Source: Oceanisphaera arctica (GTDB lineage Bacteria > Pseudomonadota > Gammaproteobacteria > Enterobacterales > Aeromonadaceae). From it: a stretch of DNA of 41,522 bases. Numbering within the stretch: the stretch's first letter is position 1; each line of letters starts with the position of its first letter. The stretch spans positions 1-41,522 of the forward strand of contig NZ_MPZM01000026.1 of the NCBI RefSeq assembly GCF_002936955.1, in the 5' to 3' direction. The translations under genes and the position numbers were made by a program. Below, piece after piece: positions 1 through 10,257 of this stretch. Below the pieces are notes generated by a model that did not search any database, was not told the origin of the DNA, and worked only from the letters and a program-made list of their open reading frames with translations.

Positions 1-2474
1 GCCAGCCCCCGAATATGCTCCCCCAGGGTCAGCTCAATCCGCGCCTGTTGGCCATCGCCACTCAGCTCGAGGTGGCTCGGCCAGGATTGCTTGCCTACCT
101 TGTTCAGCGGTGGTGGCAAGCGGCTGGCCAGACCTTGCAGCGCAGAGTCGGCCTCGAAGCGATAATCCAGTTCACCCTGCTCCGCCAGCGTCAGCTTGAG
201 TTTGCCGCGCCAGTCGGCCGCGCCGCGTAACGCCTGCAGCGGAGGATACACTCGTGCCAGCTCGGCTGCCTGCAGCCGCCCTCTCATGTCGATGCCCACC
301 TCGTAGCCGGCAGCGGTCTGCTGCCCGCGGTAATCCAGCTTCAGTGGTTGCCCGTTCCAGTTGGCCTCCATGGCCTCGAACCGGGTTTGCCGATCATCGA
401 ACAGCAAACGACCGCTGACCTCGTCGAGCAGCAGATCCAGCGGTTTGACTCGCACCCTGTTGTGCGCAAAGTCGACCTGGCCGTCTACCGCCACCTGGCC
501 GCCGTGCAACGGAATTTCCAGCGCCAGTCGGCCTTTCAGCGGGCCCGTCACCTGTACTTGCCCCAGGGTGGTGCCGACCGAGGTCGCCAGGGGAGAGTCC
601 TGCAGATAGGCAGTCACCGCCTCGCCTTCTCCTGCGATGTCGGCACTGAGCTGCAGTTTGGCTGCCTTCTTCAGCGGCACTATGCGCGCATCGATGGCGC
701 GTGCGGTCACAGCACCCAACCGCCCCTCTGATCCCCGCATGTAAAGGCCATCATTTTCAAACAGCAGATCCAGGCTGAGATCGGTCAGCGGCTGCCAGTG
801 TGGATCGAAGCGAAACTCGGCCTGACGCAGCGGTACCCGGGCCTGAAAAATACCGCTGCCATTTTTATAGGGAAAGCCGTTGAGCCGACCGTACCAGAGC
901 ACCTCGGCACCGTCGGCCTGGCCCCTGCGGATGGCTCCCTGCAGATAGTCCACCAGCGGCGCGCCCATCAGCGGCTCGGGGAAATAACTGAAAGCCCGCT
1001 CGGCCCGCAAGACATCTACCCGCGCCGAGGTGCTGAGCAGGGGCGCGCCCTGGCTCGGTAACTTCAGGCTGAACCAGCCCTGCAGCGCCAGATCGGCGGT
1101 GTTTACCGCAAGCGTGTCGCTCCACAACAGCCAGCCGTCCGATTGCTTCTGCCAGCGCAACCCGGTCGACAGCCGCTGCATCGGCCAGGGCTCACGGAAG
1201 GTACCGTCGTAGACCCAGTCGGCCGCCTCTTGCTGATTCAAGCTCAATTGGCCCTGGTTGGTAGCCAGCAGAAAATGGCCATTGAGGCCCCGGGTTTGCG
1301 GTGTCCATTCGAAGGCGCTGGTACTGACGTCTTCCAGCTCGCCCTGCCAGCGCCAGTCGTCACCGGCAACGGTGGAGGAAAAATAGAGGTTGGTCAGATG
1401 GCCCCTGGGAGCAATACCCGCCAGCTGGCGAGCGGTGGCCGGCCAGAAGCTTTCGCCCCACTGGGCCAGCAGGGCCAGATCGGTAAAGGTGAGCCGATCC
1501 AGATAGCCATGCAGCCGCTCCTGCTGTCTGTCCAGCTGAAGGTGCCAGCTCGGCCAGGCATCACCGTCGACACTGATGTCGATATTGCTGCTGGCCAGCT
1601 GCCAGCCCGCTTCTGTCGGCTGCCACTGCACCCTACCGCCACCAACCGACACCTGATGATCATCGCCCCAGCGCAGCTGGTTTTCGCCCAGGTCGAGCAT
1701 CCCGGCGCTGAGCTGACCCTGTTGCCATTCCAGCCACAGTTCGAAGTCGAGATCGGCGCTCACCTCCGGGTCCCCTGGCCGGATACGGGAGATCATGGCC
1801 GAGGCATCGACACCATCGGCTTGCAGATAGATGCTGCCATCGAGCCGATCGCTCGGACCGGCAAAACGGCTGCTGATGCGCACTTGCTGGTCGGTATCGG
1901 GACCAAAACCCAGGCGGCCCTGCCCCTGATGCAGACCGGGCGCATTCTGCCAGTGCAGGGCAGGAAGATGCAGCTCGAACAAGTCCTGCTGCGGTGTGGT
2001 CACCACCAGCAGGGCATCGTGCAGGGAGAAGCGCTCCACCCCATCGAGCGCCAGATGGGGCAACCAGCTCAAATCGGTGTCTTGGGCGGCCTTGCGTTCG
2101 CCGCTCAGGTTCAGGGGCAGACGCAGGCCATCCAGGGTCAGTTCATTCAGCACAGGCCGCCACTGGCGCAGACTTTGCCATAACTGCACACTCACCAGGG
2201 CGCGACGCAGGGTGATGGCCGGCTCTTCGGGGCGGTGCAGGCTGACCTCGTTCACCACCAGCACAGGGCCGTAATCCTGCCAGCGCAGGCCCAGGTGGCC
2301 CACTTCCAGGGTCAGCTGCTGCTCGCTCAACAGCCGATCCAGCCACTGCTGCTGCCAGCTGGCCAGCCAGGGCGAGCCGAAGCGCAGCAGGGTCACCAGC
2401 ACCGCCAGCAGCACCGCCGTTACCGCCAGACCCAGCCAGGCCCAGTTCAACCCTCGCCTGAACACCACAGACAC
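1..2474 (-). CDS. yhdP: YhdP family AsmA-like envelope protein, 3' end outside the window
   Basis: The minus frame stays open from about 2474 to the window edge, giving roughly 824 N-terminal residues of a protein that is normally about 1270 long. It starts with a single membrane segment (residues about 9-29, rich in Ala, Leu and Val) followed by a long beta-rich, Gln/Leu-rich region typical of the AsmA/DUF3971 family. YhdP family proteins are inner-membrane anchored and span the periplasm; in E. coli they are implicated in phospholipid transport to the outer membrane. The chosen GTG start overlaps the rng TAG stop by one base (TAGTG), suggesting translational coupling; another in-frame GTG lies six bases on. 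The position directly after rng matches E. coli gene order. The family call is firm, the exact start is not. Confidence 0.85.
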   Translation of the reverse strand, partial: MSVVFRRGLNWAWLGLAVTAVLLAVLVTLLRFGSPWLASWQQQWLDRLLSEQQLTLEVGHLGLRWQDYGPVLVVNEVSLHRPEEPAITLRRALVSVQLWQSLRQWRPVLNELTLDGLRLPLNLSGERKAAQDTDLSWLPHLALDGVERFSLHDALLVVTTPQQDLFELHLPALHWQNAPGLHQGQGRLGFGPDTDQQVRISSRFAGPSDRLDGSIYLQADGVDASAMISRIRPGDPEVSADLDFELWLEWQQGQLSAGMLDLGENQLRWGDDHQVSVGGGRVQWQPTEAGWQLASSNIDISVDGDAWPSWHLQLDRQQERLHGYLDRLTFTDLALLAQWGESFWPATARQLAGIAPRGHLTNLYFSSTVAGDDWRWQGELEDVSTSAFEWTPQTRGLNGHFLLATNQGQLSLNQQEAADWVYDGTFREPWPMQRLSTGLRWQKQSDGWLLWSDTLAVNTADLALQGWFSLKLPSQGAPLLSTSARVDVLRAERAFSYFPEPLMGAPLVDYLQGAIRRGQADGAEVLWYGRLNGFPYKNGSGIFQARVPLRQAEFRFDPHWQPLTDLSLDLLFENDGLYMRGSEGRLGAVTARAIDARIVPLKKAAKLQLSADIAGEGEAVTAYLQDSPLATSVGTTLGQVQVTGPLKGRLALEIPLHGGQVAVDGQVDFAHNRVRVKPLDLLLDEVSGRLLFDDRQTRFEAMEANWNGQPLKLDYRGQQTAAGYEVGIDMRGRLQAAELARVYPPLQALRGAADWRGKLKLTLAEQGELDYRFEADSALQGLASRLPPPLNKVGKQSWPSHLELSGDGQQARIELTLGEHIRGL

Positions 2475-3943
2475 TACATCATCACCACGTCAAACTGTTC
2501 CTGGTTATACAGGGGCTCGCTGCTGACCTTGACCTGCTTGCCGATAAACACCTCCAGCTCCGCCAGCATGTGGGACTCATCCTCCTGCAACGCCGAAGCC
2601 ACGGCCAGGGCTGCATAGACCACGAACTTGTCGGCGTCGTAGGCCTTGTTGACCCTCGTTATCTCGCGCAGTATCTCGTAACAGACGGTTTCCACCGTCT
2701 TGACCCGGGCCCGGCCATTGCACTCGGGGCAGGCGCCACAGAGTATATGTTCCAGGCTTTCCCGGGTGCGCTTGCGGGTCATTTCCACCAGCCCCAGCTG
2801 GGAAAAACCGTTGACGTTGGTCTTGGCCCTGTCCCTCGACAGCGCCAGTCCCAGGCTGTGCAGCACCCGTCGCTTGTGATCCTCGTCGTACATATCGATG
2901 AAGTCGATGATGATGATGCCGCCCAGGTTGCGCAGCCGCAGCTGGCGGGCGATGGCCTGGGTGGCTTCGGTATTGGTGTTGAAAATGGTTTCTTCGAGAT
3001 TGCGGTGGCCGACGAAGGCGCCGGTGTTGATGTCGACCGTGGTCATGGCCTCAGTCTGATCGATGATGAGGTAGCCACCGGACTTGAGCTCGACCTTGCG
3101 ATCCAGCGCCCGCTGAATCTCGTTTTCCACATCGTAAAGGTCGAAGATCGGCGAGCTGCCCTGATAATACTCGATCTTGCCGGACAGCTCGGGCACGAAT
3201 TCCTCGACGAAGGTACACATCGTCTCGTAGGTGATACGGGAGTCGACCCGGATCCGGTCCAGCTCGGCGCCGACGAAATCCCGCACGATACGACAGGCCA
3301 GTCCCAGATCTTCATACAAGATGGAGCAGGAAGGATATTTGCCGCGCCGTTCCTGGATTTTGCGCCACAACCGCTTGAGAAAGGCCGCATCCTGCGCCAG
3401 CTCGGTTTCACCGATGCCTTCGGCGGCGGTGCGGATGATATAGCCGCCCTGCTCGTCGACATAACTGCCCACGATCTGCTTGAGGCGCTCCCGCTCCTGC
3501 TCCGAGTCGATGCGCTGAGAAACCCCCACATAGGCGCTACCGGGCATGAACACCAGATAGCGAGACGGCAAGGTGATATCGGTGGTCAGGCGCGCACCTT
3601 TGGTACCCAGGGGATCCTTGACCACCTGTACCACTATGTCCTGGCCCTGGCGGACCAGCTCGGCGATATTGCCGGCCTGAAAATGCGCCTGTTCCTTGGT
3701 ATCTACGCATTCGGTATGAGGCACTATGTCGGAGGCATGCAGAAACGCCGCCCGCTCACCGCCAATATCGACAAAGGCCGCCTGCATGCCGGGCAGCACC
3801 CGACTAACCTTGCCTTTGTAGATATTGCCGACGATGCCACGTCGGGCCTGACGCTCCACATGCACTTCCTGCAGAATACCGTTTTCCACCAGCGCCACCC
3901 GGGTTTCCGCGGGGGTCATATTGATTATCAGTTCTGCAGACAT
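2474..3943 (-). CDS. rng: Ribonuclease G
   Basis: The 489-residue protein has exactly the length of E. coli RNase G and near-identical blocks along it. It is a single-strand endoribonuclease that matures the 5' end of 16S rRNA and decays some mRNAs. An S1 RNA-binding domain occupies about residues 38-128. The catalytic core contains the metal-binding Asp motifs TTVDINTG (about 300) and IIIIDFIDM (about 345). The Zn-link cysteines are in CGACPEC (about 405-411). The C-terminus QFDVVMM matches E. coli. The C-terminal degradosome scaffold of RNase E is absent, which separates it from rne. The ATG at 3943 has a GGA-type Shine-Dalgarno about 7 bases upstream. It lies between maf and yhdP in the same direction, as in Enterobacteriaceae. 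Confidence 0.97.
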   Translation of the reverse strand: MSAELIINMTPAETRVALVENGILQEVHVERQARRGIVGNIYKGKVSRVLPGMQAAFVDIGGERAAFLHASDIVPHTECVDTKEQAHFQAGNIAELVRQGQDIVVQVVKDPLGTKGARLTTDITLPSRYLVFMPGSAYVGVSQRIDSEQERERLKQIVGSYVDEQGGYIIRTAAEGIGETELAQDAAFLKRLWRKIQERRGKYPSCSILYEDLGLACRIVRDFVGAELDRIRVDSRITYETMCTFVEEFVPELSGKIEYYQGSSPIFDLYDVENEIQRALDRKVELKSGGYLIIDQTEAMTTVDINTGAFVGHRNLEETIFNTNTEATQAIARQLRLRNLGGIIIIDFIDMYDEDHKRRVLHSLGLALSRDRAKTNVNGFSQLGLVEMTRKRTRESLEHILCGACPECNGRARVKTVETVCYEILREITRVNKAYDADKFVVYAALAVASALQEDESHMLAELEVFIGKQVKVSSEPLYNQEQFDVVMM

Positions 3944-4009
3944 GCCTGTTCCGCCATAGGTGAATTAAAGGGTCTCTAAACTACCATAGAATGGCGGCCA
4001 GATAAGGGG

Positions 4010-4585
4010 TCAGCCCGACAAAACCCCACCCCGGCGCAACAGGGCTTCGGTTTCCACCAGCGGCAATCCGACCACGGCGCTGTAACTGCCGTTGATGCGT
4101 ACCACGAAGCGGCCGGCCAGCCCCTGAATACCGTAGCCACCGGCCTTGTCGGTCGGCTCACCACTGGCCCAGTAACGCTCGATATCGGTTTCGCTCAGCG
4201 TCCGGAAGCTGACCTCGGTAGTGACCAGCACCACCTCGAGCCGGCCTTGCCAGGCCAATGCCATGGCGGTCATCACCTGATGGTTGCGACCGGACAGTCG
4301 TCGTAGCATGGACAGGCCATCGGCCTTGTCTACCGGCTTCTCCAGCACATCGTCATCCAGCACCACTATGGTATCGCCGGCCAGCACCGGCAGGGGGCGG
4401 GGTGCCATGGCGGCTCCGGCGGTGGCCTTGTCTTGGGCCAGGCGCTGCACATAGTCCGCCGCCGCCTCATTGGGCCGACGTTGTTCTTCGACCCGGGGCA
4501 ACACCAGCTCGAACGGCACTTCCAGCATGACCAGCAATTCACTTCGGCGGGGCGAGGCGGAAGCAAGATAAAGCAAGGGGGGCAT
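4010..4585 (-). CDS. maf: Maf-like nucleoside triphosphate pyrophosphatase (YhdE type)
   Basis: The product is 191 residues from the chosen start. Maf/YhdE proteins hydrolyse non-canonical or pyrimidine nucleoside triphosphates such as dTTP and UTP to the monophosphate, as house-cleaning enzymes. The N-terminal motif [14 protein letters not shown] is the family signature. Further family motifs are the catalytic-region Asp in [12 protein letters not shown], the SGR loop and the GGYGIQG segment. The frame extends upstream to an ATG at 4621, but that lies inside mreD; the ATG at 4585 is 8 bases after the mreD stop and places the signature at residue 4, so it is preferred. It lies in the mreBCD-maf-rng-yhdP run. 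Substrate class is inferred from family and synteny. Confidence 0.9.
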   Translation of the reverse strand: MPPLLYLASASPRRSELLVMLEVPFELVLPRVEEQRRPNEAAADYVQRLAQDKATAGAAMAPRPLPVLAGDTIVVLDDDVLEKPVDKADGLSMLRRLSGRNHQVMTAMALAWQGRLEVVLVTTEVSFRTLSETDIERYWASGEPTDKAGGYGIQGLAGRFVVRINGSYSAVVGLPLVETEALLRRGGVLSG

Positions 4586-4593
4586 GAACAGAC

Positions 4594-5082
4594 TCACGAC
4601 AGGGCGAATTGCCGCCGGCATTTACGCAGCAGCAGAAAAATCCAGGGCCAGAACACCATGCTGCTGACGATGGACCAGAAATAGGGATAATCGAGCTGAA
4701 TATCACGGTTCATGTAGGCGGCCCAGAAGATCAGCAGCTTGTTCAGTATCGCTAGGGCGCCGACCACGAAGGCCTGCTGCCAGACCGAGTAGTTGCGCAT
4801 GCGCTGAAACTGGGCGGCGGCGAGGTACACGGGTATCACCAGCGCCAGGGCATGGACGCCCAGCACAGAGCCGAGCAGCAAATCCAGCATCAGTCCCGAG
4901 AAAAACGCCGTGCCCACGTTGGCCCGGTGCGGCAGGGCTATAGTCCAGTAAATCAGGGTAACCAGCAGCCAGTCGGGCCGGAAAGGCGCGATCAGATCCG
5001 GCAGCGGCAAAATCGACAGGATCAGCGCCAGCAACAGGCTGACGCCGATCACCAGCCGTCCCTTCAGGGAAAAGCTTCTCAT
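4594..5082 (-). CDS. mreD: Rod shape-determining protein MreD
   Basis: The protein has 162 residues, the same as E. coli MreD. It is a small polytopic inner-membrane protein of the elongasome, working with MreB, MreC, RodA and PBP2 in lateral wall synthesis. About five hydrophobic segments are visible, including one at residues 10-26 and several between 60 and 150. The segment [13 protein letters not shown] (about 34-46) matches the family. Its ATG overlaps the mreC stop as ATGA, and a GGAG lies just upstream inside the end of mreC, so translation is probably coupled. Confidence 0.95.
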   Translation of the reverse strand: MRSFSLKGRLVIGVSLLLALILSILPLPDLIAPFRPDWLLVTLIYWTIALPHRANVGTAFFSGLMLDLLLGSVLGVHALALVIPVYLAAAQFQRMRNYSVWQQAFVVGALAILNKLLIFWAAYMNRDIQLDYPYFWSIVSSMVFWPWIFLLLRKCRRQFALS

Positions 5083-5957
5083 TGAGGGGCTCCTTCTGCC
5101 GCTTGCTCTGATGCGACGTCATCCACATCGATGACCTTTGGCTCAGGCCACAGCAACAGCAGGTAACGCACCCTATCGAGGGCGGCGAAGGGCTGTACCC
5201 GAATATCGGCAAAGGGCTGGCCTTCTTCGTAACCGACCCGGCTGACCCGTCCGACCGGATACCCTTCGGGAAAGCGTCCTGCCAGGCCGGAACTGAGCAG
5301 TACATCCCCCTCGCGGATATCGGTGTTGCGGGTAATGTTGTGCAACAACAGCCGATCGAGCTGGCCACTGCCACTGGCGATGGCCCTGATATCGTTGCGC
5401 GCCACTCGCACCGGTATACCGTGGCTGGTATCGGTGATCAGCAGCACCCGACTGGTGGTCTTGCCCACCGAAATAACCTGCCCGACAACACCCTGCTCAT
5501 TGAGCACCGGCTGGCCTTCGAACACCCCTTCGAGACTGCCTTTATCGATTACTACCTGGTGAGAGAAGGGATCCGTGTCTACCGCCATGATCTCCGCCAC
5601 CATGCGACGAGTATCGAAGCGCACCGGCGAGCCAAGCAAATCGCGCAGACGTTGATTTTCCTGCTCGAGATGACGCAGCCGCAACAGATCGTCCCGCAAC
5701 AGGAACAGCTCCTGATCCAGGCGTTGGGACTGGGCCAGCAGAGACTGGCGCGACATCAGCTGACTGGAGGCGGCATCGAGCAACAGCCGAGGGCTGTTGG
5801 CCATGTACTGCAGAGGACTCACCAGCGAGTTGAGATAGACCTTGGCCCCGGTAAAGCTGTGATAGCGACTGTCGGCGATAATCAGCAGCAAAGACGCAAC
5901 CACCGCCAGTGCCAGGCGGATAGGTAAGGAAGGACCACGACCGAAAATCGGTTTCAT
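5079..5957 (-). CDS. mreC: Rod shape-determining protein MreC
   Basis: The protein has 292 residues. MreC is a bitopic periplasmic scaffold that links cytoplasmic MreB filaments to the wall synthases. One membrane segment lies near residues 11-29. A coiled-coil stretch follows (about 65-110, rich in Leu, Glu, Gln and Arg), then the MreC beta-domain with VDTDPFSHQVVIDKGS and GIPVRVARNDIRAIASG. It ends with an acidic, Ala-rich tail, where E. coli MreC has a longer Pro-rich one. It starts 37 bases after mreB and overlaps mreD by 4 bases. The Shine-Dalgarno is weak. Confidence 0.96.
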   Translation of the reverse strand: MKPIFGRGPSLPIRLALAVVASLLLIIADSRYHSFTGAKVYLNSLVSPLQYMANSPRLLLDAASSQLMSRQSLLAQSQRLDQELFLLRDDLLRLRHLEQENQRLRDLLGSPVRFDTRRMVAEIMAVDTDPFSHQVVIDKGSLEGVFEGQPVLNEQGVVGQVISVGKTTSRVLLITDTSHGIPVRVARNDIRAIASGSGQLDRLLLHNITRNTDIREGDVLLSSGLAGRFPEGYPVGRVSRVGYEEGQPFADIRVQPFAALDRVRYLLLLWPEPKVIDVDDVASEQAAEGAPQ

Positions 5958-5993
5958 AGCGGAATAGACAGGCCGGAGAACCCGGCCCCGTTA

Positions 5994-7052
<1,059 letters not shown>

Positions 7053-7081
7053 CTAGGTTGAGAAACCGGAAAGTGCGGCTA

Positions 7082-7110
7082 ACTTTATCAATGCAGCCGG
7101 TTTCAGGCAA
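7082..7110 (-). promoter_or_regulatory. Candidate sigma-70 promoter for mreB
   Basis: Read on the minus strand, TTGCCT (7110-7105) and TAAAGT (7087-7082) are separated by 17 bases and lie about 45-75 bases before the mreB ATG. The two hexamers match the consensus only moderately. An inverted repeat, AAACCGG/CCGGTTT at 7063-7069 and 7097-7103, overlaps the region. Seen by eye only. Confidence 0.3.
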
Positions 7111-7151
7111 GGAGCAAGCGCAGCTAAAGCCGCTCACAGAGGGGGATGAGC

Positions 7152-7179
7152 TTGAATAACAGGATAAGTTCCCTACACT
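7152..7179 (+). promoter_or_regulatory. Candidate promoter for the ACC deaminase-like gene
   Basis: TTGAAT (7152-7157) and TACACT (7174-7179) are separated by 16 bases and lie about 32 bases before the GTG at 7211, divergent from the mreB promoter region. Transcription would start near 7186, leaving a short leader without a strong Shine-Dalgarno. Confidence 0.3.
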
Positions 7180-7210
7180 TGCACGATCATCCCTGTGGTA
7201 TTAATTTTTC

Positions 7211-8131
7211 GTGTCTGATCTTTCTTGCTGGCAACATCTGTACCAGCTGCAGCGCCCCTCGCCACTGCAGCGGCTCTGCCACCCCCTGCTGGAACAACAT
7301 CGGCTGACCCTGTGGATCAAGCGCGATGACCTGCTGCATCATCTTATCTCGGGCAACAAGTGGCGCAAACTGAAATATACACTGCGCCAGGCGCTGTCGG
7401 AGCAAGCCGGGGGGCTGCTCAGCTTCGGCGGTGCCTATTCCAATCACCTGCACGCCCTGGCCGCCGCCGGCCACCGGCTGGGCCTGCCCACAGTGGGCAT
7501 GGTGCGAGGCGAATCCCATAGCAACAATCCCACTCTTGAAGACGCCCGTCGCTGGGGTATGACGCTGGAATTTGTCGACCGGCAGCAGTACCGCCGCCGT
7601 CAGGACGCCGACTGGCTGGCAGAGCTGACCCGGCGCCATCCCGGTTATCTCATTATTCCCGAAGGCGGCAGCTGCCCGCAGGCCCTGCCGGGTGTAGCTG
7701 AATTGTGGCAAGAGGTGGGGCAGGAGTTGCCCGAACTGGATGAAGTCATACTGCCGGTGGCCAGTGGCGGCACCCTGGCCGGGCTGCTGTCCGCCCGCCC
7801 GGCCAGCACCCGGGTACGCGGCTATGCGGTCTTGAAGGGCGCAGGCTGGCTGGCCGAGGAGGTGTGTCGACTGTATCCGCCGGCGGCACAGGATAACGGC
7901 TGGCAACTCGAACTGAGCCACCACGGCGGCGGCTATGCCAAAAGCTCGGCGGCCGACAAGGCGGCCATCGCCGAACTGGCAGTGCAGCTCAAGGTACCCC
8001 TCGAAGCCATCTACAGCGGCAAGGCGCTGTTGGGGCTGTTTCGGGATATTGCCGACGGCCGCTATGCCGCCGGCAGCCGCCTGTTGTTTCTGCACACCGG
8101 CGGCATGCAGGGCGCGCGAGGTGCGCTATAG
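7211..8131 (+). CDS. PLP-dependent 1-aminocyclopropane-1-carboxylate deaminase / D-cysteine desulfhydrase family protein
   Basis: The 306-residue protein belongs to the fold-type II PLP enzymes related to ACC deaminase and D-cysteine desulfhydrase. The PLP lysine is in ISGNKWRKLKY (about 46-56). The substrate-carboxylate loop is SFGGAYSNH (about 70-78), and a Gly-rich phosphate-binding loop is VASGGTLAG (about 178-186). The protein is somewhat shorter than ACC deaminase (about 338). The motif after the lysine differs from true ACC deaminases, so D-cysteine desulfhydrase or another amino-acid lyase activity is equally possible. The start is GTG with no clear Shine-Dalgarno. The gene lies alone between mreB and csrD, which are direct neighbours in E. 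coli. Its last 6 bases overlap the convergent end of csrD. Confidence 0.8.
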   Translation: MSDLSCWQHLYQLQRPSPLQRLCHPLLEQHRLTLWIKRDDLLHHLISGNKWRKLKYTLRQALSEQAGGLLSFGGAYSNHLHALAAAGHRLGLPTVGMVRGESHSNNPTLEDARRWGMTLEFVDRQQYRRRQDADWLAELTRRHPGYLIIPEGGSCPQALPGVAELWQEVGQELPELDEVILPVASGGTLAGLLSARPASTRVRGYAVLKGAGWLAEEVCRLYPPAAQDNGWQLELSHHGGGYAKSSAADKAAIAELAVQLKVPLEAIYSGKALLGLFRDIADGRYAAGSRLLFLHTGGMQGARGAL

Positions 8132-10039
8132 CAGTTCAAATCGTTCCGGGCGGGAGAAAAAATAGCCCTGACCGGCATAGACACCCAGCTGATGCAGGCA
8201 TTCCCATTCGGCGGCGGTTTCGACGCCCACCGCAATCACTCGCGTCCGGCTGCCGACACTGTTGCCGACCAGGCTTCTGACCGCCATCTGATTGACGGGT
8301 TTGCCGTCGATGTCTCGCACCAGGCTGGGATGCAGCTTGAGATAATCCAGCTCATAGTCCTTGATATATTGCGCACTCACCACATCCTGCCCAGCATGAT
8401 CCACCGCCAGTCCACAACCCAACGCCTTGAGCGCGCGCAGCGGCTTGCTCAAGGCCTGAAAATGCCGGCTCACCTGGGCTTCCGACAGCTCGATCACCAA
8501 CCCATTGAGCTGCGCTTTGGGCAACTGGATCAATTCGAAAATCAACCAGCGATGAAAGCCGCCATTCAACAGGCTGGCCGCGGAAATATTGAGTGCCAGG
8601 GGCGAACACCGATCGCTTTCCTGCAGCAGCGTCAGGGCGCGCAGCACCATGGCACAATCCAGCTCCTTCAACAGGCCACATTTTTCCGCCATGGGCAGAA
8701 AATGCCCGGCCGACAGCTCTCTGCCCTGCTCGTCCTGGATCCGGGCCAACAGCTCATAGATGATCGGCTCCTGCTCCGGCCCGGTATAGATGCCCTGCCG
8801 GTCGAGCCGAACCCTGTCCTGCTCCAGTTGACGGCCTAGCAAAGTGCGCCAGCGCACAGTTCCCTTGCCACTGCTCTCTTCGGTCACGCCCTTGTAATAC
8901 ATGAAGTAACCATCACCGCCCTGCAGAGCTGCGCTACGCAGCGCCAACTCGGCTTCCTCTTCCACCTGAGGCAACAATTCACCACAGCGAAAACAGACGC
9001 CGCCGATAAACAGCGCAGGCTCTCGTACCTCATCCGGCCAGTGCAGACGGCGTAGCAGCTTCATCACCTGCCGCGCCGCTTCCTGCGCTTCGCTTTCCAC
9101 CAGGTTAGGAAACAGCAGAGCGAAGGTATTACCGGTGTAGCGGGCCTGCAAGGCCCCGGGATAACGGCGGATCAAGTGCCCCAGATAGACCGAGGCCGAC
9201 GTCAGCAGCTCATCGCCCCGCTCGTAGCCCAGTTTGTAGTTGATCGGCTCCAGATCCTGTAGCTCCACCAGCAACAGGGCCCCGGAGTGACTGGACGGAT
9301 CATTCAACGCAGCCTCCAGCCGGTTATCGAAAAACACCCGGTTGCCGATGCCGATTTTTTTGTCTACAAACACATTGGCACGCATGAAGGTATCAAACCG
9401 ACTGCGTTCCTTGCCCGCCTCTTTCAGATCACGAAGCAGCTTGTCCAGCGCCTGACTGGCCTGATGCGGCCATTCCTCCTGCGGATTATGCTGCAACATG
9501 CTGAGCTTACCTTCGAGGATCAACTGGCCACGTAGATCGAGTAGCTCGGCACCTCGCAGCTGTCGACGAAACCAGCGCAGGCTGAACAGCATGCCGACGA
9601 ACACCAGTATAATAGCGGCGGTCACGCCAGAAAGAGCAGCCAGGGAGTGATCAATTTCATAAAAAGGCGGGCGCAACACCAGATGCACACTCAGACCCGG
9701 ATGTGCACTCAATGGCTGTTGGTATTCGAGGGAAAGCTCATCGGCCTGCAGCTGCTGGCCAGACTGATAACGATACTGCGGGCCAGACTCATTCTGAACC
9801 GAAAAGTCGATAATGTCGTTCACATCGAGCAGCGCCGGCAACCAGCGAACTATGCTCTCCTGCCGTTCGGCGCCACTTTGCCAGCCTTCATTGACCAGGC
9901 GCACCACCGAATCGACCTGCCGCTGCTGGTAGGCGGTTCCCATCTGATAGAAGCTGATCCCGGCTCCTATCAGCACCATCAGCACGGCCGCCAGTATGCA
10001 CATGGTGATGGTGGCAATAAACTGATTGGTAAATCTCAT
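8126..10039 (-). CDS. csrD: CsrD (MshH)-type regulator of CsrB/C RNA decay
   Basis: The 637-residue membrane protein has the architecture of CsrD/YhdA: an N-terminal membrane segment (about 10-30), a periplasmic region, a second membrane segment (about 134-155), a degenerate GGDEF domain and a degenerate EAL domain. The GGDEF site reads ERGDELL. The EAL site, near IYELLARI, lacks the canonical EAL triad. Both are therefore probably inactive as cyclase and phosphodiesterase, as in E. coli CsrD. CsrD directs RNase E to the CsrB and CsrC RNAs, and a CsrB-type RNA lies at 27.0 kb here. AGGGA is spaced well before the ATG at 10039. It sits between mreB and ssb/uvrA, as in Vibrio (mshH). Confidence 0.92.
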   Translation of the reverse strand: MRFTNQFIATITMCILAAVLMVLIGAGISFYQMGTAYQQRQVDSVVRLVNEGWQSGAERQESIVRWLPALLDVNDIIDFSVQNESGPQYRYQSGQQLQADELSLEYQQPLSAHPGLSVHLVLRPPFYEIDHSLAALSGVTAAIILVFVGMLFSLRWFRRQLRGAELLDLRGQLILEGKLSMLQHNPQEEWPHQASQALDKLLRDLKEAGKERSRFDTFMRANVFVDKKIGIGNRVFFDNRLEAALNDPSSHSGALLLVELQDLEPINYKLGYERGDELLTSASVYLGHLIRRYPGALQARYTGNTFALLFPNLVESEAQEAARQVMKLLRRLHWPDEVREPALFIGGVCFRCGELLPQVEEEAELALRSAALQGGDGYFMYYKGVTEESSGKGTVRWRTLLGRQLEQDRVRLDRQGIYTGPEQEPIIYELLARIQDEQGRELSAGHFLPMAEKCGLLKELDCAMVLRALTLLQESDRCSPLALNISAASLLNGGFHRWLIFELIQLPKAQLNGLVIELSEAQVSRHFQALSKPLRALKALGCGLAVDHAGQDVVSAQYIKDYELDYLKLHPSLVRDIDGKPVNQMAVRSLVGNSVGSRTRVIAVGVETAAEWECLHQLGVYAGQGYFFSRPERFELL

Positions 10040-10104
10040 TGATGTTCCCTGACTGACTCCGGCTGATTCCGGCGTTCCTTCCCTGATGTTCCATTATCGT
10101 GAAC

Positions 10105-10122
10105 CTGTATAAAACGATACAG
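10105..10122. promoter_or_regulatory. 18-bp palindrome upstream of csrD
   Basis: CTGTAT and ATACAG flank a six-base spacer, 66 bases before the csrD start and downstream of the ssb terminator. It resembles a LexA box, but the CTGT and ACAG half-sites are separated by 10 rather than 8 bases, so LexA binding is unlikely. It may be an operator for another repressor in the csrD promoter. Confidence 0.35.
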
Positions 10123-10194
10123 CAAGTGCGTGTCATTCTCACGGGCCTGCCTGAAAGATAAGGCTTTTTGGCCATTATCGCCACAATAACAGCT

Positions 10195-10223
10195 AATAAA
10201 AAGCCCCTGATAACAGGGGCTTA
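10195..10223 (-). terminator. Rho-independent terminator of ssb
   Basis: The arms AAGCCCCTG and CAGGGGCTT are perfectly complementary, with an ATAA loop. On the minus strand the stem is followed by a run of T. It lies about 35 bases after the ssb stop codon. Confidence 0.85.
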
Positions 10224-10257
10224 CATGGTATTCGTTACGAATGTTACCGTTTATGTC

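Noticed and set aside
2570..3979. 469-residue open frame on the plus strand
   Set aside because: It is the antisense shadow of rng, which is identified with high certainty on the minus strand; the protein has no recognisable domain.
10105..10122. LexA box upstream of csrD
   Set aside because: CTGT and ACAG are 10 bases apart, not 8, so the site does not fit LexA geometry.
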